The position numbers and the translations under genes were made by a program. Of a stretch of 10,361 bases of DNA, positions 1-5,919 are shown one piece after another. Position 1 is the stretch's first letter. Each line of letters opens with the position of its first letter. The notes below the pieces were generated by a model. The model did not search any database. It was not told the origin of the DNA and worked only from the letters and a program-made list of their open reading frames with translations. Source of the stretch: an uncultured Oscillospiraceae bacterium. GTDB lineage: Bacteria > Bacillota_A > Clostridia > Oscillospirales > Oscillospiraceae. The DNA is taken from contig CAJTTS010000103.1 of NCBI GenBank assembly GCA_910579155.1, forward strand, positions 1 to 10,361, written 5' to 3'.

Positions 1-458
1 CGGAACGGGTGACGATGGGGGTAACAGTAAAGGCGTGGGGCGTTGCCAATTCGCTGACCGGATTCACGACACTTTCTTTCTGCGGATTGTATCTGAGCGT
101 TATTTTTATCATTCTCTCCTGTTCAGTGCTGGCCTTTGAGCAGCTTTCCGCCATAGACCGGAACCAGAAGAATTACGCGGTGATTGACCGACTGGGTGTA
201 TCAGGCCACAGGCAGGCTTCCCTCATCCGCAAGGAACTGTCCACCGTATTCCTGATCCCTCTATTTTTCCCTATCGTTCTTACGGTTCTGCTGATTGTGG
301 GGACACAGTTCTTTTTCGGGGAAGCAATTTTGCAGGAAGGACTGGTGCTGTTCTATGGTCTGGTCACAATTCTGCTGTTCTGCGCTATATACCTGACCTA
401 TTTCGGCGCAACTATGTTCCTGTTCAGACGGGTCATTCTCCGACCTGAAATGAGATAA
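1..458 (+). CDS. ABC transporter permease, FtsX/BceB-like, C-terminal part (5' end outside window)
   Basis: The frame is open to the left edge, so the GTG at 9 is not taken as the start. The visible 150 or so residues hold three hydrophobic segments, at about residues 22-44, 76-99 and 112-140 counted from base 9. Between the first two lies a polar stretch with RLGVSGHRQASLIRKELS, resembling the cytoplasmic loop of FtsX-like permeases (EKIxxLRxLGxxxxxIxxxI). This layout matches the last three helices of BceB-type permeases, which with a BceA ATPase sense or remove cell-wall-active peptides such as bacitracin. The ATPase should lie upstream, outside the window. Here it would be accessory cargo of the mobile element. 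The general permease assignment is fairly safe; the peptide-resistance role is inference. An inverted repeat of 9 bp (464-472 / 483-491) follows the stop but has no T-tract. Confidence 0.75.
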   Translation, partial: ERVTMGVTVKAWGVANSLTGFTTLSFCGLYLSVIFIILSCSVLAFEQLSAIDRNQKNYAVIDRLGVSGHRQASLIRKELSTVFLIPLFFPIVLTVLLIVGTQFFFGEAILQEGLVLFYGLVTILLFCAIYLTYFGATMFLFRRVILRPEMR

Positions 459-740
459 ATTTTTGAATTGCTACAAAAGTGAAGCAATTCAGGCTGTAAT
501 CCTGTCGAAAGAAGTCGGCGTTAGGACATTTCTGCAACAATTCGATTTTATAGTATCGGTAAAGCCAAATATATAATACTATCTGCCCGGCGGCAGAAAA
601 GAAAAAAACCGTCGCTGGGCAGCCCAATTTCTATGCTCAAAATATAATTTTAGCGGCGGTTTTGAGAAATCAAGGCCGCTGTTCTTTTCGCTTTAGAAGG
701 AGTGTGATACAAGAGCCGGCGGCTTATAAAGGAGGCCGCT
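459..740. other. Non-coding stretch between permease and leader peptide
   Basis: No ORF with a plausible ribosome binding site is present. The stretch contains a 9-bp inverted repeat (464-472 / 483-491), an isolated TATAAT at 572-577 without a good -35 box at normal spacing, a GC-rich short palindrome around 580-595 followed by an A-run, and the terminator-like hairpin annotated separately at 652-694. A second small palindrome, AGCCGGCGGCT, lies just upstream of the leader ribosome binding site. It probably holds the end of the permease transcript and the promoter of the leader/sigma unit, but the promoter cannot be fixed by eye. Confidence 0.5.
652..694 (+). terminator. Possible intrinsic terminator
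   Basis: AGCGGC pairs with GCCGCT and the inner TTGA with TCAA around a GAAA loop (652-665 / 670-680). The arms carry an internal bulge, so the stem is imperfect. A T-rich run (GTTCTTTTCGCTTT) follows. It would separate the permease transcript from the leader/sigma unit. Confidence 0.4.
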
Positions 741-803
741 ATGAGAGTAGTATTTAGGCAAGACTGTGCTATCTTATCAAAAAAAGCCTTGCTTACGAAC
801 TAA
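741..803 (+). CDS. 20-residue leader peptide upstream of the sigma-like gene
   Basis: ATG at 741 is preceded by a near-perfect ribosome binding site AAAGGAGG (728-735) at 5-base spacing, and the frame MRVVFRQDCAILSKKALLTN ends in TAA. The signals are much better than expected for a chance ORF of this size. It is followed by a hairpin with a T-rich tail (872-920) and then by the sigma-like gene, the layout of a translated leader with a conditional terminator, as known for other Firmicutes mobile-element and antibiotic-responsive genes. No known leader is recognised and the peptide shows no run of one regulatory amino acid. It may be a conserved small protein of the element instead. The function is unknown. 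Confidence 0.5.
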   Translation: MRVVFRQDCAILSKKALLTN

Positions 804-871
804 CTTCATCTGCCCCTCCACCGGCATTATTGTGCTGGTTTGTCGGCATCAATTATACTTATCTGTATTTT

Positions 872-920
872 TACGCCAGTTTTCCTTTGCGGAAGACTGG
901 CGTATTTGTATGTTGTTTTT
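872..920 (+). terminator. Terminator-like hairpin / possible attenuator before the sigma gene
   Basis: The arms TACGCCAGTTTTCC (872-885) and GGAAGACTGGCGTA (891-904) pair over 14 positions with a single U-G wobble and a 5-base loop. A T-rich but interrupted tail follows (to about 920). It lies between the leader peptide and the sigma-like gene, so readthrough would control the latter. The tail is weaker than in a textbook terminator. Confidence 0.5.
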
Positions 921-961
921 TGTTTAATAGACCCGAATTATATCGGTGCCGTTCTCCACCT

Positions 962-1002
962 CATTTCGGCTCACCCGTCAACTGGACTTGTGAACCGAAA
1001 TG
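962..1002 (+). promoter_or_regulatory. Inverted repeat abutting the sigma gene ribosome binding site
   Basis: CATTTCGGCTCAC (962-974) and GTGAACCGAAATG (990-1002) match as an inverted repeat at 12 of 13 positions with a 15-base spacer. The right arm ends on the first G of the GGAGG (1002-1006) that serves the ATG at 1013. It may act as an RNA hairpin that limits ribosome access or as a protein operator. Confidence 0.45.
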
Positions 1003-1012
1003 GAGGTACATA

Positions 1013-1426
1013 ATGCAGAAAATCAATCTTCGGGATCTGTATCCCGATATATATAAAACAGACATTTTTTTGGAAGTGACCGATGAAGTACACGCTGTGT
1101 TTTTGGCAGACAAACGAGCTGACGCTGCCTATGAGCGCCAGATGTATCGCTATAAGGCATACTATTCTCTGGACCATGACAATGGCATTGAAAATGCCGT
1201 AATAAATCGCCCACTTACCCCGGAGGAAATCTTGGAGGACAAACAACGGTGGGAACAGCTCTACGCTGCGGTGATGGCGTTGCCGGACAAGCAGGCCAAG
1301 CGGATCTATGCCCGGTTCTACCTGGGCATGACGCCAACTGAAATTGCTAAGGCTGAGGGAGTGGATGTCAGCCGTGTCCGAGATAGCATTCGCCGGGGAT
1401 TGAAACACCTTGCTAAACTTTTTTGA
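1013..1426 (+). CDS. Small sigma-70-like regulator (sigma region 4), ICE-type
   Basis: This 137-residue protein starts at ATG 1013, six bases after GGAGG; the longer frame from 830 lacks such a site and is rejected. Residues about 66-84 are charged and helical, and residues about 88-135 look like sigma region 4: the segment LPDKQAKRIYARFYLGMT is followed by the helix-turn-helix TEIAKAEGVDVSRVRDSIRR and a closing basic helix ending in KHLAKLF. There is no recognisable region 2, so it is short compared with extracytoplasmic sigma factors but typical of the sigma-like regulators found in Tn916/Tn1549-like elements just before the excisionase and integrase. It probably acts at element promoters with RNA polymerase. 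The upstream leader, hairpin and inverted repeat suggest tight control. A 8-bp inverted repeat (1430-1437 / 1477-1484) follows the stop. Confidence 0.8.
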   Translation: MQKINLRDLYPDIYKTDIFLEVTDEVHAVFLADKRADAAYERQMYRYKAYYSLDHDNGIENAVINRPLTPEEILEDKQRWEQLYAAVMALPDKQAKRIYARFYLGMTPTEIAKAEGVDVSRVRDSIRRGLKHLAKLF

Positions 1427-1997
1427 TAAGTCCTTCTTACACGCGCCCGTTTTGCGGCTTTTTTGTCAGCGTAATTAGAAGGACAATTCTTCCCCTTCAT
1501 TGGCACATTGACAACTGAATAGACGGCATTTCTGGTACATAACCCATGTATGAGCGAATCAGGCGCGCCGCCAAGAAGGACAAGCCAAGGAGGTGATGAA
1601 TCAGCTGTCCTGAGCGATCAACGTAAGCCTGGAACCTGGAGGTGGCACTTCAGGGCGCGGTGACTGCATGGGGGCTTAAAGATACTTCCTCACGGCCTCC
1701 TAAAGACTTGGGAGGAACCCTGCGGCGCACGAGTAAAACGACGCTGCGGAGTTATGACAGCCGCGCCAGCGGAGACCAGAAGTGTCCCCATCGTCAGGGG
1801 TGCGTGGCAAATGTGGCGAAAAATAACCAATTAGATCAGGAAAGCTGTACCCATTTACTGTTAGCAACAGCAGAGCGCAATGTGGATACAACTTTCTTTT
1901 CAAAGTCAGATACCATGCGCTGGCAGCCTCGGTTGCCAGCGCATTCATGTGATTTTGAAAGCCACAACCACATTCTTGACAGAAAGGGGGAACACCT
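1427..1997. other. Long structured non-coding region between sigma gene and excisionase gene
   Basis: About 570 bases hold no gene I can support. An inverted repeat GTCCTTCT / AGAAGGAC (1430-1437 / 1477-1484) encloses a T-run. A TTGACA at 1507-1512 has no -10 at 17 bases. At 1587-1597 AAGGAGGTGAT matches the 16S rRNA anti-Shine-Dalgarno over 11 bases, yet the only ORF at hand is the five-codon MNQLS at 1596. Further GGAGG tracts occur at 1638 and 1711. CCTCCTAA AGAC TTGGGAGG (1696-1715) is a perfect 8-bp hairpin (one wobble) with a 4-base loop that locks up a GGAGG. A strong hairpin sits at 1915-1944. The GTG frame 1642-2010 has its start inside a GGAGG and no family resemblance. A structured RNA, a transfer or replication site, or a decayed gene are possible. 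Confidence 0.5.
1915..1944. repeat. Perfect 11-bp inverted repeat upstream of the excisionase gene
   Basis: ATGCGCTGGCA (1915-1925) and TGCCAGCGCAT (1934-1944) are perfect complements around an 8-base loop. No proper T-run follows on either strand, so an operator, a recombination-protein site or an RNA hairpin is as likely as a terminator. It lies 53 bases before the excisionase ATG. Confidence 0.6.
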
Positions 1998-2228
1998 ATG
2001 GAAAAATTGATTTCTCGGAAAGAGGCTGCCAAATTACTGGGGATCAGCATTGCCACTTTGGATGCAGCACGAAACAGCGGGCTGATTTCCTATGTTCAGT
2101 ATGTGCAAAATGGTTGCGTGTACTTCACGGATGCTGGCCTTCAGGAGTATATCGCAAAATGTACCCATCGTGCAAAGCCGATGGAAAAAAGCACTACATA
2201 TCGTAAGCCGCGAAGCGCAAGAGTTTGA
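1998..2228 (+). CDS. xis: Excisionase-like helix-turn-helix protein
   Basis: The 76-residue protein starts at ATG 1998 after an AGAAAGGGGG purine tract. Residues 4-30 (LISRKEAAKLLGISIATLDA and the next few residues) match the MerR/excisionase-type winged helix-turn-helix (HTH_17 class), with a likely wing around residues 31-45 and a basic tail after residue 58. In this class of element a small DNA-bending protein encoded directly upstream of the integrase steers recombination towards excision. It ends 84 bases before the first integrase and probably shares its transcript. Family membership is well supported by size, motif and position. The excision role is inference, and a purely transcriptional regulator is the alternative. 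Confidence 0.7.
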   Translation: MEKLISRKEAAKLLGISIATLDAARNSGLISYVQYVQNGCVYFTDAGLQEYIAKCTHRAKPMEKSTTYRKPRSARV

Positions 2229-2312
2229 GCTATTCCGTATCCTTGCTGGAATCTAAAATGTCTGATAAAACAAAGGTACAGCGCTGGAGATTATTCTTAG
2301 GAGGTGACGGAA

Positions 2313-3527
2313 TTGGCCAAACGGCAAACAATAATTCCTCAATATGGCACCGTCATGAAAAAGGGTGTCCTGTATTATAGAACCAGAATCAAAGATGCGA
2401 ATGGAAAGCTCATTGCTCTTTACGCAAAAACACCTGAAGAACTTTACAAAAGAGAAACGATTGCATTGGAGCAGATTGAGAATGCTACTTTCCATCGGAA
2501 AACGCCTACGGTGGCCGAGTATTGTGAAAAGTGGCTGCTGATGCAGTCGGTCCATGTGCGAGCAACCACCTTGACGGACTATACCTCAAAGGTCAGGCGG
2601 CATATCATTGCAGAATTGGGAGATAAGAGGATGGGAGAGGTCAGCCTGGACGACATTCAGCTTGCCCTCGTTCCGGTTTCCAAGAAATCCGTATCGGTTT
2701 ACAAGTCCGTGGTGATTCTTTATAAGTCGATCTTTCGTTCAGCAATGGAAAGCCGGATTATCGACCACAACCCGACGATTCATCTAACGACAAAAGGGGG
2801 CGGCGTTCCCCAAGAGGATCGGCAAGCTTTGACAGACGAACAGGTGGAACGCCTTTTAGACGCGATCCGAGGTTTGCCACCTTATGTATTTGTTATGATC
2901 GGCTTGTATGCGGGTCTACGACGGGAAGAAATTCTTGCACTGCAATGGGATTCTGTATATCTGGATACGGATACCCCATACCTGACTGTAAGGCGGGCAT
3001 GGCACACAGAGCATAATAGACCGGTCATCCTGGATGAATTGAAAACAAAGGCAGCGGAGAGAAATATCCCTCTCCCTGTTTGTTTGGCAGAGTGCTTGAA
3101 AGAGGCAAAAGCAACCTCGACTTCGGAGTATGTAGTTGCAAACCGGGATGGCGAACCGCTGTCTTACACACAGTTTAAGCGGCTCTGGCAGTATATTGTT
3201 ACCAGAACCGTTAAGGAACGGTCGTATTATCGGTACGAAGATGGAAAGCGTGTAAAACATACGGTTACCCCTGTTCTTGGAGAAAAGGCAGCTCATAATG
3301 GCAAGGTGGTTTACAGCTTGGATTTTGAGGTTACTCCACATCAGCTGCGGCATACCTACATTACCAACCTCATTCATGCGTCGGTAGATCCCAAAACAGT
3401 TCAATACCTGGCAGGCCATGAAAGCAGCAAGATTACCATGGACATCTATGCAAAGGTCAAATACAACCGGCCGGATGAGCTGGTGAGATCAATGAGCAGC
3501 GCATTTGCAGGCTGGGAAGCAGTTTAA
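2313..3527 (+). CDS. int: Tyrosine recombinase (integrase) 1
   Basis: The TTG at 2313 is chosen as start because AGGAGG (2299-2304) lies 8 bases upstream. The in-frame GTG at 2304 overlaps that site, and the second integrase begins identically (MAK...YGT). The product has 404 residues. An N-terminal arm-binding region (about 1-62, with the YYRTRI strand), a SAM-like core-binding domain (about 65-155, from TVAEYCEKWLLMQS) and a catalytic domain (from about 170) are in the usual order. All active-site residues are visible: R203 in GLRREE, K246, H343 and R346 in HQLRHT, H369 in AGHES and the nucleophile Y379 in MDIYAKV. It resembles Tn916/Tn1549-type integrases that catalyse element integration and excision. 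It is followed by its own terminator and then by a paralogous integrase. Confidence 0.9.
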   Translation: MAKRQTIIPQYGTVMKKGVLYYRTRIKDANGKLIALYAKTPEELYKRETIALEQIENATFHRKTPTVAEYCEKWLLMQSVHVRATTLTDYTSKVRRHIIAELGDKRMGEVSLDDIQLALVPVSKKSVSVYKSVVILYKSIFRSAMESRIIDHNPTIHLTTKGGGVPQEDRQALTDEQVERLLDAIRGLPPYVFVMIGLYAGLRREEILALQWDSVYLDTDTPYLTVRRAWHTEHNRPVILDELKTKAAERNIPLPVCLAECLKEAKATSTSEYVVANRDGEPLSYTQFKRLWQYIVTRTVKERSYYRYEDGKRVKHTVTPVLGEKAAHNGKVVYSLDFEVTPHQLRHTYITNLIHASVDPKTVQYLAGHESSKITMDIYAKVKYNRPDELVRSMSSAFAGWEAV

Positions 3528-3550
3528 GAATAAAATAGGAAGTGAAACAG

Positions 3551-3582
3551 GAGCGAGGCAAGAATGTCTCGCTCTTTGTTTT
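3551..3582 (+). terminator. Intrinsic terminator after integrase 1
   Basis: GAGCGAGGCA (3551-3560) pairs with TGTCTCGCTC (3565-3574) over 10 positions with one wobble and an AGAA loop. TTTGTTTT follows. It lies 23 bases after the integrase 1 stop, so integrase 2 probably needs readthrough or its own promoter. Confidence 0.75.
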
Positions 3583-3589
3583 GCCCAGG

Positions 3590-3659
3590 CCGTATCTTTG
3601 ATTAAATTGAGGCTTTCTGATAAAAAGAGAGTGTAGATACGGAAACTGCACTTTATCAG
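3590..3659 (+). repeat. Two interlocking inverted repeats between the integrase genes
   Basis: CCGTATCT (3590-3597) is repeated inverted as AGATACGG (3635-3642), and CTGATAAA (3617-3624) as TTTATCAG (3652-3659). The two stems overlap and exclude each other or form a pseudoknot-like fold. The last arm ends directly before the GGAAAGGAAG ribosome binding site of integrase 2, so it could control its translation, or the repeats may be recombinase or excisionase binding sites. Confidence 0.45.
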
Positions 3660-3675
3660 GAAAGGAAGATCGAAG

Positions 3676-4887
3676 ATGGCTAAAAAGAAACCGGAGGTCC
3701 CGAAGTATGGAACCATTATATTAAAAGGAATCCAGTATTACAGGACCCGGATAATGGACGCAGATGGCAAGCAGGTAAGTCTGTACGCCACTACTTGCGA
3801 GGAATTGTATGAGAAGGAATTAGAGGCGCGGCGGCAGGTGGAGGAGATCATTTTTCATCGGCAGCATCCAACGGTGGCAGAGTATTGCGAAAAGTGGCTG
3901 CTCATGCAGTCGGCAAAAGTTTCTGCCTCTACGCTCAGAGGCTATACGAGGGACATGAAAAACTATATCATCAAACCCTTGGGCGAGATGTATATGGAGG
4001 AAGTCACTTCTGATGATATTCGGTTGGCGCTTGTCCCGCTGTCGAAAAAGTCAGAGGGATTGTATAATAAGGTAAATATGCTCCTAAAATGTGTTTTTTA
4101 CACGGCAGAGCGGAGCCAAATTCTCGAACACAATCCCTGTGAGGGAATATCGGGCAAGGGCGGAAAGCCAGCAAAAAAGAGGGAGGCATTGACAGATCAA
4201 CAGGTAGCCGTGCTTCTGGATACAGTCAAAGGGCTTCCTCCCTACCTATTTATTATGCTTGGATTGTATTCCGGTCTGCGCCGAGAAGAAATCCTCGCGC
4301 TGCAATGGGACTGCGTATTTCTGGACGAGCCTACACCTTATCTATCGGTAAGGCGAGCGTGGCGTACAGAGCATAACAGACCGGTGGTTTCTACGGTGCT
4401 AAAGAGTAAAGCAGCCAAAAGGGACATTCCAATTCCCAAGTGTCTGGTGGATTGTCTGCGGGAAGCCAAGGAAACCTCCCATTCGGACTATGTGATTGCA
4501 GACAGCAATGGAGAGCCGTTGGCTGCATCCCAGTTTCAGCGAGTATGGAAGTATGTAGTTGTCCGGTCCACCAAGCCCCGCAACTATTATAAGTATGTGA
4601 ATGGTCAGAGCATCAAATACACGGTTACCCCAACGCTGGGAATGACGCAGAAAAATCAACCCAAAATCAGATATACGCTGGACTTTGATGTGACCCCGCA
4701 CCAGCTGCGGCACACTTACATCACCAATCTTCTCTATGCGGGAGTTGATCCAAAGACGGTTCAATATCTTGCGGGACATGAAAACAGCAAGACAACTATG
4801 GACATCTACGCCAAGGTGAAGTATAATAAACCAGAGGAGCTGTTTGGGGTTGTAAATGGTGCTTTTCATCAGGCTCCTGCTGAATGA
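3676..4887 (+). CDS. int: Tyrosine recombinase (integrase) 2, tandem paralogue
   Basis: ATG 3676 follows AAAGGAAG by about 8 bases. The 403-residue product aligns with integrase 1 end to end with a one-residue offset in the second half; by eye somewhat more than half of positions are identical. Domain order is the same: arm-binding region (1-62), core-binding domain (about 66-155) and catalytic domain (from about 170). Active-site residues are intact: R202 in GLRREE, K245, H342 and R345 in HQLRHT, H368 in AGHEN and Y378 in MDIYAKV. It is the gene nearest the rpsI junction, 100 bases away, as expected for the integrase acting on that end. Divergence spread along the whole length suggests an old duplication or two long-coexisting enzymes rather than a recent copy. 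Which of the two does the recombination cannot be told from sequence. Confidence 0.9.
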   Translation: MAKKKPEVPKYGTIILKGIQYYRTRIMDADGKQVSLYATTCEELYEKELEARRQVEEIIFHRQHPTVAEYCEKWLLMQSAKVSASTLRGYTRDMKNYIIKPLGEMYMEEVTSDDIRLALVPLSKKSEGLYNKVNMLLKCVFYTAERSQILEHNPCEGISGKGGKPAKKREALTDQQVAVLLDTVKGLPPYLFIMLGLYSGLRREEILALQWDCVFLDEPTPYLSVRRAWRTEHNRPVVSTVLKSKAAKRDIPIPKCLVDCLREAKETSHSDYVIADSNGEPLAASQFQRVWKYVVVRSTKPRNYYKYVNGQSIKYTVTPTLGMTQKNQPKIRYTLDFDVTPHQLRHTYITNLLYAGVDPKTVQYLAGHENSKTTMDIYAKVKYNKPEELFGVVNGAFHQAPAE

Positions 4888-4987
4888 AATAACGCTATTT
4901 TTTGTGGTTACCACATAGGATAACCGAGAGCTAAAAAGCCGGAAAAGCCCGGAATATCAAGGAAAATCGGCTCTAAAACTCGCGCAG
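4888..4987. promoter_or_regulatory. Element terminus with palindrome and direct repeats, probable recombinase binding region
   Basis: The last 100 bases of the element carry a perfect palindrome TGTGGT-T-ACCACA (4903-4915), GGTTA/TAACC inverted pentamers (4907-4911 / 4921-4925 region), and two adjacent near-identical repeats AAAAGCCGG (4934-4942) and AAAAGCCCGG (4943-4952). Short repeats just inside the end of an ICE are where integrase arm domains and excisionase normally bind. The assignment rests on position only. Confidence 0.45.
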
Positions 4988-5035
4988 TACGGCCTCAAAG
5001 CCGCCCGCCGCGCGCCCCAGTTCTCCAAGCGCTGA
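4988..5035 (+). pseudogene. rpsI: 3' end of rpsI (ribosomal protein S9) at the element junction; att site
   Basis: In frame from 4988 the + strand reads YGLKAARRAPQFSKR followed by TGA (5033-5035). This is the highly conserved C-terminal tail of bacterial ribosomal protein S9, whose basic end reaches the ribosomal P site. The usual preceding ERKK is missing: the codons before TAC read L-A-Q and continue into element sequence, so the gene is cut here. The host terminator 10 bases downstream confirms that this is the native 3' end. S9 is essential, so the element must bring or rebuild a full rpsI 3' end at its other end, outside the window, and this copy is the leftover att-side repeat. The exact crossover within 4985-5035 cannot be set from one end. 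Confidence 0.9.
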
Positions 5036-5044
5036 GTTTTTTCC

Positions 5045-5082
5045 AAAAAGCCCCTGGATCTGTGTGGATCCAGGGGCTTTTT
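5045..5082. terminator. Strong bidirectional terminator (rpsI / pyrE-radC)
   Basis: AAAAAGCCCCTGGATC (5045-5060) and GATCCAGGGGCTTTTT (5067-5082) form a perfect 16-bp stem with a 6-base loop. T-runs exist on both strands, so it can stop rpsI from the left and radC from the right. The only other structure before radC is a weak 7-bp repeat (5168-5174 / 5193-5199). Confidence 0.9.
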
Positions 5083-5205
5083 CCATGCCGTCCGTGTCCC
5101 GGCTCATGCGCGGCGCTCCCGCCTTCGCGCGCGTTTGCAGCCGGAAGGAGCACATCCCAACGATCTCCGGCTCCCCCAAAAGAGCGGGCGATGGAGCCGC
5201 CTTTG

Positions 5206-5913
5206 TCACCTGTGCAGCAGCCCCGACTGGGCCAGGGACACCATATCGCCCCCGGCGAAGATCAGATGGTCGGTCAGGCTAATATCCGCCTCCGCCAGCA
5301 GGCGCTTGAGGCGCAGGGTGGTGTCCACGTCCGCGTGGGAGGGCACCGCCACCCCGGACACATGGTTGTGGGCCAGCACCACCTGGCTGGCGTTGCAGGC
5401 CAAGGCGGCCTCCAGCACCTTCCGGGTGACGATCTGCACCGTATCCACCACTCCCTGGCCCAGCTTGCGGGTTGCCAGCACCTTGCTCTTGCCATCCATG
5501 CACACCAGATAGGCCAGCTCGTCCCGCTGGCCGAAGAAATAGGGCTCCAGCAGCTCCTTGAGCTGCCAGACGTTCACGATCTGTCCGTCCATGCTGGCGC
5601 TGCGCTCCATGTACCTGGCCGCCACGGCGGGCACCAGCTGGAGCAGCGTGGCGGTATTGTGCCCCACCCCCGGCACCCCCACCAGCTGGTCATAGGTGGC
5701 GTGGAGCACCCCGGTCAGCGAGCCGAAGTGGTCCACCAGCCGGTGGGCCAGCGGGTTCACGTCCCCCTGGGGGATGGCGTAGAACAAGAGCAGCTCCAGC
5801 AGGCGGTGGTCCTCCATCCCCGCCGCCCCGGTGCGCAGGAACTCCTCCCGCATCCGCTTGCGATGGCCGGTGTGGACGCCGGGCGGGCGCTTGTCCTCCC
5901 TCCTGTCCGGCAT
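5206..5913 (-). CDS. radC: RadC-family JAB/MPN-domain protein
   Basis: The 235-residue protein has the RadC layout: a helix-hairpin-helix region around residues 78-92 (LVGVPGVGHNTATLL) and a C-terminal JAMM metalloprotease-like domain (about 110-233). The metal-binding signature is present as H182 and H184 in AHNHVSG and S192-x-x-D195 in PSHAD; the usual proline of HNHPSG is valine here. It starts at ATG 5913, six bases after the pyrE stop, so it is the second gene of a two-gene operon. RadC was once linked to DNA repair, but its actual role is unsettled. The family assignment is secure while activity is unknown. No frameshift or truncation is seen and codon use matches pyrE. Confidence 0.9.
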   Translation of the reverse strand: MPDRREDKRPPGVHTGHRKRMREEFLRTGAAGMEDHRLLELLLFYAIPQGDVNPLAHRLVDHFGSLTGVLHATYDQLVGVPGVGHNTATLLQLVPAVAARYMERSASMDGQIVNVWQLKELLEPYFFGQRDELAYLVCMDGKSKVLATRKLGQGVVDTVQIVTRKVLEAALACNASQVVLAHNHVSGVAVPSHADVDTTLRLKRLLAEADISLTDHLIFAGGDMVSLAQSGLLHR

Positions 5914-5919
5914 GGGCGC

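Larger units (their letters stand above)
1..4987 (+). mobile_element. ICE, integrase-proximal end, inserted in the 3' end of rpsI (left end outside window)
   Basis: The gene order of permease cargo, sigma-like regulator, small excisionase and tyrosine recombinase, with the recombinase next to the element end, is that of Tn916/Tn1549-type integrative elements of Firmicutes. The right boundary is placed just before 4988, where the sequence becomes the in-frame C-terminal coding end of ribosomal protein S9 and then GC-rich host DNA with the host terminator. The element is visibly AT-richer than the host block after 5000. No relaxase, coupling ATPase or replication gene is visible, so conjugation ability is inferred from the neighbourhood type only. 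An integrated mobilizable island is the alternative. Confidence 0.8.

Noticed and set aside
830..1012. N-terminal extension of the sigma-like protein
   Set aside because: It would translate through two hairpins and lacks a ribosome binding site, whereas ATG 1013 has GGAGG at good spacing.
1549..1613. Very short ORFs (16 codons from 1549, MNQLS from 1596)
   Set aside because: The first has no ribosome binding site; the second has one only 2 bases away and five codons. Not called as genes, though the orphan Shine-Dalgarno tract is reported.
1642..2010. 122-codon frame starting with GTG in the region before xis
   Set aside because: The GTG overlaps the GGAGG that would have to serve it, the product resembles nothing, and the frame crosses two strong hairpins and the xis start. 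Kept only as part of the unexplained region.
4973..5209. 78-codon minus-strand frame across the rpsI junction
   Set aside because: It reads through the bidirectional terminator and antisense to the S9 tail; no start signals.
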